This document shows, in pieces, positions 8,600 to 17,741 of a DNA stretch of 64,000 nt. Source of the stretch: Bythopirellula sp964195615 (lineage in GTDB: Bacteria > Planctomycetota > Planctomycetia > Pirellulales > Lacipirellulaceae); NCBI GenBank assembly GCA_964195615.1, contig CAXMSB010000159.1, positions 6,863 through 70,862 of the forward strand, in the 5' to 3' direction. Position numbers and translations under genes: made by a program. The number at the start of each line of letters is the position of its first letter. The stretch's first letter is position 1. The notes beneath the pieces were generated by a model, which saw only the letters and a list, made by a program, of their open reading frames with translations, had not been told where the DNA came from and searched no databases.

Positions 8600-9943
8600 C
8601 TAGCTGACGGCAGCGTCTACCCTCGTCTGCCTGGAGGGATGAGGAACTCTCTGGTGAAGAGTTCGCAAGGGCGTTTGCACTTCCAAAGCGCGGTGGATCA
8701 GATTCCGCACGAGGCCGGCGAAGACTGGATCTTCATTGACCCAAGGCGCACAGGCAACCGACCCAGCGTTGAAAACCCAGCCACCTCCTGGTGTCTCGCG
8801 AAAGACCATGTACGCCGGCCCCTCGCGATTCTTGCCGATCGCCAGAACCTCGACGTCGGCGCTCTCTTTGGTGATCTTGTCGGTTTCGTAGCCACTTGCC
8901 CCGAACAGTTGGGGCGTGCCCGTGGATGAAGTGATCTGCTTTTCGTCGAACGTGTCACCATCCTTCACGCCGATCCCGTCGAACACCCAGTGCCTGGCAT
9001 TGGCCACTTGATAGCCGGCATAGGTCCGGTATCCCCAAGCGTTGTACGAAGCGCCCAGCAATCGCGAGACGGGCGCCCGGTCTGTCTTGAAATTGCGGAC
9101 CACGACTGCCCCTTCCACAAACTCCACCATTCGGTAAATGTTGTTACCCGAAATGAAAGCCGCCTTGCCGCCGCCGGCCAGATAGGAAGTTAATCGGCCC
9201 TGCATCTCTTCCGACCAATACTCGCTATGCACGTTGAAAAACAGCAGCTTGGCTTGCGTGGGCCAAGGGTCGTAGGCCAGGTCGTGATCGGAAAAGAGTC
9301 CGTACTCGACGCCCTCACGCTCCAGGAATCGCAGCAGGGCCCATTCCGCTCGGGCCAGATGTGAGAACGACTCGATCGGCGAGGCTTCCAGATCGCGCAG
9401 GTCCTCGTCCAACATAGAGTTCGGCCGGGCCAGCGGTAGCGGCACCGCGGGCACATAGCGGCGATCTCCCAACGTGAATCGCAGATTCATAACCCTCATC
9501 AGGGTCTTCAAAGCTCGCAGCGGAAACGGCGTGCCGCGATCGTGGTAGTTCGAGAGCCCACCGAAGTGATTGTACGCTTGCCAGGTGTTCGTGGAACAGA
9601 CGACCGCGACGTCGACTTGCCGGGCCGGCTTGATGATGATCGGCAGTCGAAACGTCACGTTGGCGTCTTCCCGGTGTGCAAGTTCCAGCAGATAGAGCCC
9701 GCTCTTCAGCGAGGAGGTGTCGATCGAGAGCTGAGGCTGCCAATTGAAACCCTTCCAGAAATGGTATTTTCCTGATTGGATGCAGGCCGGCAGTTGCTCC
9801 TGCCAACCGGTCTCGACGCTGCGCTCGCCGAGACGCAACAGCTTGGCCTGCGCGGGCCGGGTGGAATGGACGCAAATCTTCGCCGCCTCGCCCCTCGCTA
9901 CCGAAGGATCGCTCAGGTAGGCCACCAGCGACGGCAGCCGCAC
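8600..9943 (-). CDS. N,N-dimethylformamidase beta-subunit-like protein
   Basis: The 447-residue product resembles the C-terminal domain family of the dimethylformamidase large (beta) subunit, a fold also seen in many proteins of unknown substrate. Typical family stretches are the N-terminal beta domain (VAYLSDPSVARGEAAKICVHS), VAVVCSTNTWQAYNHFGG with NYHDRG, the sequence FSDHDLAYDP, HSEYWSEEM and the end GGGWVFNAGS. No signal peptide is present. The start is a GTG at 9943, directly at the point where the upstream dehydrogenase gene breaks off, so the true N-terminus may have been changed by that rearrangement. Its substrate is unknown; the adjacent acyl carrier protein hints at a small biosynthetic locus rather than formamide breakdown. 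Confidence 0.7.
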   Translation of the reverse strand: MRLPSLVAYLSDPSVARGEAAKICVHSTRPAQAKLLRLGERSVETGWQEQLPACIQSGKYHFWKGFNWQPQLSIDTSSLKSGLYLLELAHREDANVTFRLPIIIKPARQVDVAVVCSTNTWQAYNHFGGLSNYHDRGTPFPLRALKTLMRVMNLRFTLGDRRYVPAVPLPLARPNSMLDEDLRDLEASPIESFSHLARAEWALLRFLEREGVEYGLFSDHDLAYDPWPTQAKLLFFNVHSEYWSEEMQGRLTSYLAGGGKAAFISGNNIYRMVEFVEGAVVVRNFKTDRAPVSRLLGASYNAWGYRTYAGYQVANARHWVFDGIGVKDGDTFDEKQITSSTGTPQLFGASGYETDKITKESADVEVLAIGKNREGPAYMVFRETPGGGWVFNAGSVACAPWVNEDPVFAGLVRNLIHRALEVQTPLRTLHQRVPHPSRQTRVDAAVS

Positions 9944-9950
9944 CCGCGTC

Positions 9951-10400
9951 GGCCGCCTTGCTCGCGGCGTAAACAGCTTCGCCTTCCAATTTCAAGGGAA
10001 CGGCCACCGTGGAGAAGTTCACAATTCTCCCGGCCTCCTGACGCCGCATGAGTTTTGCCGCTTCGCGACAACACAGAAACGTGCCGGAAAAATTCGTGTC
10101 GAATACCCGTCGCACCGTCTTGTGTGGGGTGAGCATGCAGTGATTCATCGAAGCGATGCCCGCATTGTTCACCAAGACATCGAGTTGCCCATATTCCTTT
10201 CGCACCTTTCGAAACAACGTCTGCACCGCGTCCTCGTCGGCCACGTCGACACAGAAATGTTGATATTCGGGATGATCGAGTCCCGACTCACTTCGACTAC
10301 AGCCCACCACGCGAAAACCGGCATCGAGATAGTGTTCGGCAAGGCCGCGTCCAATGCCCTTGCGAGCACCCGTAATCAACATGACTTGATCACTGCTCAC
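9951..10400 (-). pseudogene. Short-chain dehydrogenase/reductase, 3' end lost
   Basis: The first 150 residues are a clear classical SDR: cofactor motif TGARKGIG at 10-17, DVAD, NNAGIASMN, and NFSTVAVPLKLEGEAVYAASK with the catalytic Ser-Tyr144-Lys148. Family likeness ends exactly after YAASKAA; the usual 90-100 further residues are missing and the frame continues only as an out-of-frame reading of the next gene down to 9315. The C-terminal part that shapes the substrate pocket is therefore deleted. The start overlaps the acyl carrier protein gene by 11 bases, so the original operon was acp-SDR and the SDR may have been a ketoacyl reductase-like enzyme. Loss of function is inferred. Confidence 0.7.
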
Positions 10401-10719
10401 AGGGCTGCTCCGTCAGCAATTCCTGCACGTAGTCGACCAATGTAGCAATGGTCAGAAACGGGCTATTCTGCCGCGACATGGCTTTCTCGTCAGCCAAGGT
10501 GAGTGCCACGCCATACTCGTCGTCGAGCTGCTCTTCCACGCCCACGATTAGCGAGACCAAACCGAGTGAGTCCATTTGGCTCTTGGCGCCAAAGAGTTGT
10601 GTCTCTTCGGATTTTTCGATCTGGTATTTCGCATCGTCCTCGGCGTTGATTTCATCGATAGCACGAAACACGCAGTCTCGAACCGCGGCTCGTTCGGCGA
10701 TGGTATTCTGAGAGGGCAT
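10390..10719 (-). CDS. Acyl carrier protein
   Basis: Small acidic carrier protein of about 109 residues from Met at 10719. The phosphopantetheine site is QMDSLGLVSLIVGVEEQL, with the attachment Ser after Asp. The frame is open to 10800 but the 27 extra residues are Pro-rich and unlike carrier proteins. It is longer than fatty-acid ACP (about 78 residues) and differs in sequence, so it probably serves a dedicated pathway with the neighbouring dehydrogenase remnant. No ketosynthase or adenylation gene is nearby, so the product cannot be named. Confidence 0.8.
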   Translation of the reverse strand: MPSQNTIAERAAVRDCVFRAIDEINAEDDAKYQIEKSEETQLFGAKSQMDSLGLVSLIVGVEEQLDDEYGVALTLADEKAMSRQNSPFLTIATLVDYVQELLTEQPCEQ

Positions 10720-10987
10720 GGGGGGCACTTCTCGCTGCGAAGGGAGGAAGAGAGGCTCGTTGGGCGGGACCTCACGCTTGGTCACCACGAGTCGAAGCAA
10801 AATACACGGGGAAAGGAATTTGAACAGAACTCTATCGGAACCCCAGATTTCATGTCAACGTGGATACGCTAGAAAGGCGCCCCCGCGGATGCTAGCGGAC
10901 GCTCGGGGCCGCTTCTCGGTGGGATTCTAACTTGGTATAGTGGTGAATTGCCCCCGATGCCCGCCTCAACGCTGTGAGTTACCACCC

Positions 10988-12619
10988 ATGGACGAATCGA
11001 TCACCAAACCCACCGTGCTGATCGTGCGAGATGGCTGGGGCCATAATCCGCATGCCCAGTGGAACCACGCCAACGCCGTTCATCTGGCCAACACGCCGGT
11101 GAACGACCGCCTGCTGGCGACCTACCCGCACGCGCAGATTCACACCTCGGGCGAAGACGTCGGCCTGCCCGCGGGCGTCATGGGCAACAGTGAAGTCGGC
11201 CACCAGAACATCGGGGCGGGACGGATCGTCGACCAGGAAGTGATGCGCATCACCCGGGCGATTCGAGAGGGAGAATTCTTTGAAAACCCACAACTTCAAG
11301 GCGCGGTAAAACACGTCGCCGACACGGGCGGTTCGTTGCACTTGCTGGGTCTGTTGTCCGATGGCCGCGTGCATAGCTCCCTGGATCACGCCTTCGCTCT
11401 GGTCGATCTGTGCGAGAAAATGGGCCTCGAAGCAGGACGGTTGTTCGTGCATGCCATCATGGACGGTCGCGACACGTCGCCCAACGGCGGCATCGCTTAT
11501 ATCGCGCAGTTGGAAGAGGCGTTGAAGAAGTCGGGCATCGGCCGCGTGGCGACCGTCGTCGGGCGTTACTATGCCATGGACCGTGATCTGCGTTGGGATC
11601 GCGTCGAGCAGGCGTACAATCTGTTGACCAAGGGCTCGGACAATCTGTTTACTTCTGCGCAGGCTGCGATTCAAGATTACTACGACAACCCGACCGAGCC
11701 GAGCCGCAAGGGCGATGAGTTCATCATGCCCGCCACGATCTCGCCGATCGGACAACTCGAGCCTGATCAGCTAATCAAGCCGGGCGACGCCGTGGTATTT
11801 TTCAATTACCGGGGCGACCGAACTCGTGAACTGACCAAGGCGTTTTCTTTCTCGGATAGCCAGTGGGCGAAGATCGACGGCGGCGGGTTCGACCGCGGCC
11901 GACGAATCGAAAATCTCTACTTCGCCACGATGACCGGCTACGAGCAGGGGTTGCCGGTCGAAGTCGTGTTCGAGAAGCAAGCCAAAATGCCCGACATTTT
12001 GGGGGAGTGCATCAGCAGTCGGGGCCTCTCGCAGTTTCGCTGTGCCGAGACGGAAAAGTATCCGCACGTCACGTTTTTCTTCAACGACTATCGTGACGAT
12101 CCGTTTCCTGAAGAGGACCGTGTCATGGCGCCCTCGCCGCGCGACGTCTCCACGTACGACAAAAAGCCCGAGATGTCGGCCTACGGCATCACAGAAGCGG
12201 TGCTCGAAACAATTGCCGCTGACAAGCACGATCTCTACATCATCAATTTCGCCAACGGCGACATGGTCGGCCACACCGGCAATCTCGAAGCCGCGATTCG
12301 CGCCGTCGAGGTGGTCGACGAGTGCGTCGGCAAGATCGTCGATGCCGTGCTGGAGAAGGGCGGCGCGCTGGTCGTCACCGCCGACCACGGCAACTGCGAA
12401 CAGATGATCGATCCCGCCACGGGCCAGGCCCACACGGCCCACACGACCTACGACGTGGATCTGATCGTCGTCGACGACCGAGCCAAGGGCGGCCGCCTGC
12501 ACGAAGGGGGTCGACTAGCCGACATCGCGCCCACGTTGCTAGCCCTGATGGGACTGCCCAAGCCGCGAGAGATGACGGGCCGCTCGTTAGTCGACGCCGG
12601 CGAGCCAATCGCACGCTAA
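10988..12619 (+). CDS. gpmI: 2,3-bisphosphoglycerate-independent phosphoglycerate mutase
   Basis: Converts 3-phosphoglycerate to 2-phosphoglycerate in glycolysis, in the cytoplasm, using two metal ions. The 543-residue product is close to the family length (about 510-550). Asp15 in RDGWG and catalytic Ser68 in MGNSEVGHQNIGAGR are in place; MDGRDTSP, FNYRGDRTRE and the C-terminal metal sites VTADHGNCEQM and AHT are also seen. The frame is open to 10940 but the 16 extra codons are not family-like, so the ATG at 10988 is chosen. It is monocistronic, with palindromic repeats right behind it. Confidence 0.96.
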   Translation: MDESITKPTVLIVRDGWGHNPHAQWNHANAVHLANTPVNDRLLATYPHAQIHTSGEDVGLPAGVMGNSEVGHQNIGAGRIVDQEVMRITRAIREGEFFENPQLQGAVKHVADTGGSLHLLGLLSDGRVHSSLDHAFALVDLCEKMGLEAGRLFVHAIMDGRDTSPNGGIAYIAQLEEALKKSGIGRVATVVGRYYAMDRDLRWDRVEQAYNLLTKGSDNLFTSAQAAIQDYYDNPTEPSRKGDEFIMPATISPIGQLEPDQLIKPGDAVVFFNYRGDRTRELTKAFSFSDSQWAKIDGGGFDRGRRIENLYFATMTGYEQGLPVEVVFEKQAKMPDILGECISSRGLSQFRCAETEKYPHVTFFFNDYRDDPFPEEDRVMAPSPRDVSTYDKKPEMSAYGITEAVLETIAADKHDLYIINFANGDMVGHTGNLEAAIRAVEVVDECVGKIVDAVLEKGGALVVTADHGNCEQMIDPATGQAHTAHTTYDVDLIVVDDRAKGGRLHEGGRLADIAPTLLALMGLPKPREMTGRSLVDAGEPIAR

Positions 12620-12623
12620 TCGT

Positions 12624-12769
<146 letters not shown>

Positions 12770-12778
12770 GCTGAGGCT

Positions 12779-13300
12779 TCACTGCCGTAGGTGGTTCCAC
12801 AGCAAAATGCCAACCAGCGATTTGGCGTCTTCGATTTCGCCCCGCTCGACCATGGCGACCGCTTCGCTCCAGGGTACGAGTAGGTTCTCGATCTGTTCGC
12901 CCGCCTCGCGGGCCGGCGGGCCCGGCGTGAGACCCTCGGCGACGAACAGGTGCATTCGCTCGTTGAAGATTCCCGGCGACATGAAAAACGGAGGCAGCTC
13001 GCACCAGCGGGTTGCCGTGTAGCCGGTTTCTTCCTGCAGTTCGCGGATGGCGGTTTGTTGGGGCGGTTCGTTTGGTTCGAGCGTGCCGGCGGGCAATTCG
13101 ACGAGTGTTTTACCAACGGCGATCCGGTAGTTGCGAATCAGGCAGACCTCGTCCCCCTCCGTCAGCGGTAGAATAGTGACGGCCCCCGGGTGGACGACCA
13201 CCTGCCGTCGGACTTCGACTTGCTGGTCGCCGGCAGCAAGCACATGTTCCTCCACGCGGAACCTGGATGTCGTCAACAAAACCTGGGGCGGCTGGGACAT
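12779..13300 (-). CDS. NUDIX hydrolase, ADP-ribose pyrophosphatase-like
   Basis: A 173-residue cytoplasmic hydrolase. The NUDIX box GX5EX7REUXEEXGU is fully matched at residues 72-94 (GTLEPNE...RELQEETGY), including the metal-binding glutamates. The stretch VVVHPGAVTILPL, the RNYRIAVG element before the box and LPPFFMSPGIFNERMHLFVA after it are as in ADP-ribose pyrophosphatases of the NudF type. Expected to cleave ADP-ribose or a related nucleoside diphosphate sugar. The exact substrate is uncertain. Confidence 0.9.
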   Translation of the reverse strand: MSQPPQVLLTTSRFRVEEHVLAAGDQQVEVRRQVVVHPGAVTILPLTEGDEVCLIRNYRIAVGKTLVELPAGTLEPNEPPQQTAIRELQEETGYTATRWCELPPFFMSPGIFNERMHLFVAEGLTPGPPAREAGEQIENLLVPWSEAVAMVERGEIEDAKSLVGILLWNHLRQ

Positions 13301-13522
13301 GGGAGCTTCTCCGAAAACAGTGTGCTTGCTCGGTAAGTATTCGCTTGTGGGAGGATGTTCTGGGCTAGACGGTCACAAAATGGGTAATTTCCTGCGGCTC
13401 GCTGTTTCATGCCAGCAGTCTAGGCCAGCGGCGGGCAAGGTTTGCCGTCTTTGCTCGCCGTTGTTAGGATATTCTTATCGGGGATAATAAATCTAGGGGC
13501 CCCCTCGGGCGATCTTTTCGGC

Positions 13523-14602
13523 ATGACAAGAAACTCATCCGAGATCTGGAGTTTGTGCATCGGCCGTTGGCGAGGCATTGAAGTGCGCCTGCACATCTTG
13601 CTGCCCGTGCTGGCGCTGGTGGGCCTGCTGTTGGCGACGCACACGAGCATCGCCACTCCCCGGTTGATTGCCTGGGCATTGGTGGTGTTGGTGGCGAGTG
13701 TGACCTGCCATGAAGTGGTGCGGGTGATTACGGCAGCGCGCGTGGGCGGCCATGCCGACGCGATCGTCCTCGGCCCGGTCGGCGGTTGGACCAGGTTGCA
13801 TCTGCCGATCGATCCTCCCGCGCACATCGCGACCGCCCTGGCTGGCCCGACGACTTTTTTCGTGTTGATGGTGGTGGCTGGCTGCGGGTTGGCGTTGGCG
13901 GGCGACCAGCAAGTGTTGCAGCTGATGAACCTGTACAATCCCCAGATCGATCGGCTCTCGATGACGGGAGTCGACACGCTGGGCACGACTGACTCGATCG
14001 TAAGGATCATCGGCCAACTGGTGGTCTGGATCAACTGTTGCCTGTTCTTGGTGAGCCTGATGCCCATCGATCCGTGCGCCGGCGCCCAGTTGATGCGGAG
14101 CGTACTCTGGCCGATTGTGGGTCGCTCGACGGCGACCTCGCTGACTTCGCTCGCCGCGTTGGGAGCCGCCGTGTTCGCGGTGATGCTGGCGTTGGTGCTG
14201 CCGCACGATGTGCCTGGCGGCCACTTGCCGACTTGGTTCCCCCTGGCCCTGGCCGCGTTGTTCTTGCTCTACGGCGGCAGTCGCACGTCGCACGAGCGCC
14301 GCTACGACGTCGGGCTGGCCATCGACGAGTTCAACTCGGACGACGAAGATTGGATCTCCGGCGATTGGGTCGAAGAAGATGATCGCGAAGCCGTGTTGGT
14401 CGAACACCTGCAGGACAAACAGCAGGAAGCGATCGATCGCAAACGGCGCGAACGCGAAGCCAGCGAAGACGCCCGCGTCGACGCCATCCTGGCTCGAATG
14501 CAAGACGTTGGCTTCGAGCAACTCTCCGACGAGGACCGGGCCGTCCTAAAGCGGGCCAGCCGCCGCTATCGCCGCCGCCGCACCGGCGAGCACGAGTCGT
14601 AG
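13523..14602 (+). CDS. Site-2-protease-like membrane protein lacking the zinc site
   Basis: Integral membrane protein of 359 residues from the ATG at 13523 (an extra 27-codon upstream extension is unlikely). It has several membrane segments in the first 250 residues and a charged cytoplasmic tail rich in Asp, Glu and Arg (EREASEDARVDAILARMQDVGFEQLSDEDRAVLKRA). The order of segments resembles M50 site-2 proteases of the sporulation type, but the metal motif HExxH reads HEVVR (63-67), losing the second histidine, and the NPxxDG motif reads MPIDPCAG. The C-terminal tail resembles that of planctomycete rhomboid- or M50-like proteins. It is probably a protease-fold protein without proteolysis; the role is unknown. 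Confidence 0.6.
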   Translation: MTRNSSEIWSLCIGRWRGIEVRLHILLPVLALVGLLLATHTSIATPRLIAWALVVLVASVTCHEVVRVITAARVGGHADAIVLGPVGGWTRLHLPIDPPAHIATALAGPTTFFVLMVVAGCGLALAGDQQVLQLMNLYNPQIDRLSMTGVDTLGTTDSIVRIIGQLVVWINCCLFLVSLMPIDPCAGAQLMRSVLWPIVGRSTATSLTSLAALGAAVFAVMLALVLPHDVPGGHLPTWFPLALAALFLLYGGSRTSHERRYDVGLAIDEFNSDDEDWISGDWVEEDDREAVLVEHLQDKQQEAIDRKRREREASEDARVDAILARMQDVGFEQLSDEDRAVLKRASRRYRRRRTGEHES

Positions 14603-14633
14603 CGAAACTTCAGCGCTGGATGGCCGCGTTGGG

Positions 14634-14707
14634 GTGCCACTGTCTGGCTTGCCCAGCAGTGGAACCCTGAACCCGCTTCGCACTGCTGGCAAGCCAGACA
14701 GTGGCAC
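14634..14707. repeat. Palindromic repeat family B, second copy
   Basis: Arms 14634-14661 and 14681-14707 match each other apart from one extra C, and match the inner element at 12667-12742 (GTGCCACTGTCTGGCTTG...). It lies between two convergent genes. Confidence 0.85.
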
Positions 14708-14727
14708 ACACTACAACTCCACATTGC

Positions 14728-16128
14728 TTACAGCTGCACGACTTCGCTCTGCGATGCCAGGCGCAATGCGGCCAAATACGGCACCGGCTCGCTGCCCAGC
14801 GCGTTGAGCACCGTGCCGCCGGCGGTGAAGACGTGGGTGACCCAGGTGGGCTCTCCATACTTTTCCAGCGACTTGCCGCCTTCGCCGCCGCCGACGTAGA
14901 CCTCCACGCCCGCGTCGGTCATCCGCTTCAACTGGTTTGTGAACCGCTTGGTGCCCGCTTCGAAACGGGGGTCTTCGAACATGCCGAACACGCCGTTGTG
15001 AAACGCTACGGCGCCGTCGGCTTGCTTGGCGAGAAACTCGCCGACCCGCTGTTCAAAAAGCTCGCTCGACTTGGGGCCGATGTCGAACTGCTGTTGGTTC
15101 GGCTGGAGCTGCTCGACGACCGAGCCGTCTTCGATCACCGAATCGATCGGCACGACAAATTCGATGCCTTTCTCGCGACCGTCGGCAACCATCGCTTTGG
15201 CCTGGGCGATTCGCTCGGGCGGAATGTAGTACGGCTTGTCGGCATGGTCGGGATCTTCGGCCAGGCCGAGACAGCAGGGCGTTCCGTCGAGCTCGCCGAT
15301 CGCCTTCTTGAGGGCCATCGCCAACGATCCGGCGGCCAACACCTGACGAATCGTGCCGCGGCCGATCATCGCTTCCAGGTCGTCGAGCTTGTCGATCTTC
15401 AGCCCGCTGAAGACCACCAACTGCGTCGCCAGGCAGCGGCGCATCGGGCCGTCGAATTCGCTGGCTTCGTAGAGGCCCATGGCGACGCGATCCATCGCCG
15501 CCGGAACGACGGTGCTCGAAGCATCGAGGCTGCCGGCCGACAGGGCCTCGTGGACGTAGACGCTGGCGATCTTCTCGGCGAACTCGTTGGCAAACTTGGC
15601 GAGCTTCTCGACCAACGGCGGCAGGTCGTCGGCCGACGCTTTCCACAGCACGCGTTCGATGTCGTAGCGGCGCGTGTTGTCGAGCACCAGGACGCTGCCG
15701 GGCGCTGCGGCGGCGATCTGTTCGCGCACGGCATCGGCGATGGTCATGCTCGACTCGTCAAGCCAATCGGAGAGCAAGGGTACCTCGCACTGCAAGAGTT
15801 CGCCGAGTCGGCTGGCTACCTTGTCGAGCGTGCCTTCCGGCTTGCGGCCGATGTGGCCGAAGACGATTTGCTTCCAGCCGCGCTCTTGGCCGAATTTTAG
15901 TGTTTCGACCATCGAGCGGAGTCGGATGTCGCCTTGGCCGATGCTGGCTCCCGGCTTGGCGTCGACGTCGCCCCGCACGGCGACGGGTGTTCCCGACGGC
16001 ACGTCGGCCAACGAATCGAGACAGGGCGCCGCGGCCAGATAGTCGACGAGTTCCAGCTCGGGAGCGGCCTGTCGCCCGGCGACAAGTGCTTGGCACCACT
16101 GGAGCATTTGATCGGTGGAAACGGTCAT
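14728..16128 (-). CDS. Divergent phosphoglycerate-kinase-like protein
   Basis: A 466-residue cytoplasmic protein, longer than PGK (about 390-420), that keeps the order of PGK motifs in altered form. The substrate-binding loop reads VAVRGDVDAK instead of RVDFNVP; the SHLGRP motif reads GHIGRKPEG; ENxRF reads DNTRRYDIE; the nucleotide-binding GGGDT reads GGGEGGKSLEKYG; and STGGGA reads FTAGGTVLNAL. The N-terminal 45 residues are extra. A gpmI gene lies 2 kb away, but no canonical pgk is in the window. Because several phosphate-binding residues are changed, kinase activity on 3-phosphoglycerate is uncertain; it may be a paralogue with another acyl-phosphate substrate or no activity. Confidence 0.7.
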   Translation of the reverse strand: MTVSTDQMLQWCQALVAGRQAAPELELVDYLAAAPCLDSLADVPSGTPVAVRGDVDAKPGASIGQGDIRLRSMVETLKFGQERGWKQIVFGHIGRKPEGTLDKVASRLGELLQCEVPLLSDWLDESSMTIADAVREQIAAAAPGSVLVLDNTRRYDIERVLWKASADDLPPLVEKLAKFANEFAEKIASVYVHEALSAGSLDASSTVVPAAMDRVAMGLYEASEFDGPMRRCLATQLVVFSGLKIDKLDDLEAMIGRGTIRQVLAAGSLAMALKKAIGELDGTPCCLGLAEDPDHADKPYYIPPERIAQAKAMVADGREKGIEFVVPIDSVIEDGSVVEQLQPNQQQFDIGPKSSELFEQRVGEFLAKQADGAVAFHNGVFGMFEDPRFEAGTKRFTNQLKRMTDAGVEVYVGGGEGGKSLEKYGEPTWVTHVFTAGGTVLNALGSEPVPYLAALRLASQSEVVQL

Positions 16129-16167
16129 GGGTTATTCCTCGGTTGGAGATTTTTCATTTGAATTGGG

Positions 16168-16288
16168 GGAATAGAACGCGGATTTGGCGGATCGTCGCCG
16201 ATTTTTTCTATGGCTGTATGACACGTGAAGTCTTTTCCGTTCCTATCCGTGAAAATCAGCCTGATCGGCGTTTATCTGCGTTCTATTC
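16168..16288. repeat. Degenerate palindromic repeat reaching into a gene end
   Basis: The ends GGAATAGAACGC (16168 on) and GCGTTCTATTCC (to 16288) are reverse complements, and partial pairing continues inward. The right arm overlaps the last codons and stop of the thioredoxin-fold lipoprotein gene, so its C-terminal residues (IERR) are encoded by the repeat. Confidence 0.6.
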
Positions 16289-17741
16289 CTGAAGTGCGCT
16301 GAAGGTTTGCGTTGCTTTCGAGTGATACGTCTTTGATCGTGGCGGCTTCTAGTTCTTGCTCGTATTCTTGGACGAGCCCGTCATGCTTGGCGTGCGCCTC
16401 GGCGGCGAGGTCTCCGCCTTCGAGCAGTTTGTGTACCGCCTCGACCAACGGCTCGCCCCGCACGTGCATACCGGGTTGGTACATTTGCAGTCGACCGTCG
16501 CGGCCGATGATGATCGTGTGAGGATAAGCCGAGATGCCGAGCTTCGTATAGCTAGTTTCCTGGAGGTCGCGCAAGAGTGGGATCGAACCGCCCCAGCTCT
16601 CGAATAGACGAGCAATCGTCTCGTTCGAATCGGCCGCCAGGTTCGCGTTGACCGCGTAGAAGAGGAAATCCTCGGAGTCTTTGAGCTCTTGATACACTTG
16701 GCTGAGCAGGGGCGTGTGTTGACGGCAAGGCGGGCAGGTCTTCGACCAGAACTCCATGAGAACCAATTTACCGGCGAGCGTGGCGGGCGTGACCTCTTCT
16801 CCCTCGAGCGTCGTGAACGAAAACGGGGCAACCGGCTGTCCCAGGATCGCTGGCGGCGCCGGCGGCGGTGGGAAGACAAGCTTTCGCACGCGGCGCGCCC
16901 CTTCCGGCATTACATGGGTGAACGCGGCATCGTCGATCTCGGCGCCAAGAGCCGGATCCAAATAATCGATCCAGACCGAGTAGTGGCTAAACTCGTCGCG
17001 AGGATCAAGGGAAGAAAGTTGGGCTTCGGTCGGCAACTTCATCCGCCGCAGGGCGTGGGTCTCGACGTCGATCCACAGCACCCGCCGGCCCTCGGTGCTA
17101 TCCAAGGCCACCCGATGGCAGTCGTGGCCGTGCAGCTTCTCTTGACCCAGCAGGTGGGGATTGCCATCGTCGGGAAACGGCGACGCGGCGTCGCCCGAGG
17201 CGAGCAGCATCGGCAGTTGCGGATAGATGTTTTCCACCGAAACCCTCAGCACGGTGTCGCGCATGTGGGGTTCCGGGATAAAATTCTCCGGCGTGAGGGT
17301 CTCCGGCGCGTCGACCTCGTGTACTTGCTCGGGCAACTCGCCGGCCCGAGAGCGAACCACTTCGCCGTTGGAAACCACGTCGATACTCAGATTCCGACGC
17401 GAGGGGGGAACCATTCGCTGGTGGTGGAAGCGAATCTTGTTCGGTCGCTCCAAAGCCAGCGAGAGATCAAAGAGGATGTCTTGACGCTTCACGCCCTCCG
17501 CCCGCCGGACGACTTCCAGGACGTAGTTGGCATGATCGGAGTAGCGATCGGTCTGGCGATAAGCGGCGACCATCTGCTGGAGCACTTCGGAGGCCGTTTG
17601 CCCCGTGGCGGTCCGCTCCAGGGGCGGCGGGGTTGCCGGCCCGCCCTGGCTGCAGCCAAGACTCCCCAGGGCAAGCACGCCGAGCAGTCCCAGGGCCCGG
17701 CCTGGCCAGCGCGATGAGGAAGATGTTCGGCAGAAGGCCAT
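16272..17741 (-). CDS. Thioredoxin-fold (TlpA-like) exported protein with N-terminal LolA-like domain
   Basis: A 489-residue envelope protein. The N-terminus has a signal sequence with a lipobox-like GSLGC (Cys30), so it may be a lipoprotein, although the -3 residue is Ser. Residues about 45-285 contain beta-rich sequence reminiscent of outer-membrane lipoprotein-sorting-like domains (ILFDLSLALERPNKIRFHH, LHGHDCHRVAL, VLWIDVETHALRRM). Residues about 295-460 form a TlpA/redoxin domain: GQPVAPFSFTTLEG, then FWSKTCPPC with the redox pair Cys336-Cys339, and ISAYPHTIIIGRDG with the cis-proline. Probably a periplasmic thiol-disulfide oxidoreductase. The last codons lie in a repeat. Confidence 0.8.
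   Translation of the reverse strand: MAFCRTSSSSRWPGRALGLLGVLALGSLGCSQGGPATPPPLERTATGQTASEVLQQMVAAYRQTDRYSDHANYVLEVVRRAEGVKRQDILFDLSLALERPNKIRFHHQRMVPPSRRNLSIDVVSNGEVVRSRAGELPEQVHEVDAPETLTPENFIPEPHMRDTVLRVSVENIYPQLPMLLASGDAASPFPDDGNPHLLGQEKLHGHDCHRVALDSTEGRRVLWIDVETHALRRMKLPTEAQLSSLDPRDEFSHYSVWIDYLDPALGAEIDDAAFTHVMPEGARRVRKLVFPPPPAPPAILGQPVAPFSFTTLEGEEVTPATLAGKLVLMEFWSKTCPPCRQHTPLLSQVYQELKDSEDFLFYAVNANLAADSNETIARLFESWGGSIPLLRDLQETSYTKLGISAYPHTIIIGRDGRLQMYQPGMHVRGEPLVEAVHKLLEGGDLAAEAHAKHDGLVQEYEQELEAATIKDVSLESNANLQRTSGIERR

Noticed and set aside
6185..8929. A 914-residue plus-strand ORF opposite xoxF and xoxJ
   Set aside because: It is a shadow of the minus-strand genes, as common in GC-rich DNA; it lacks any family likeness and is Arg/Ala/Val-rich.
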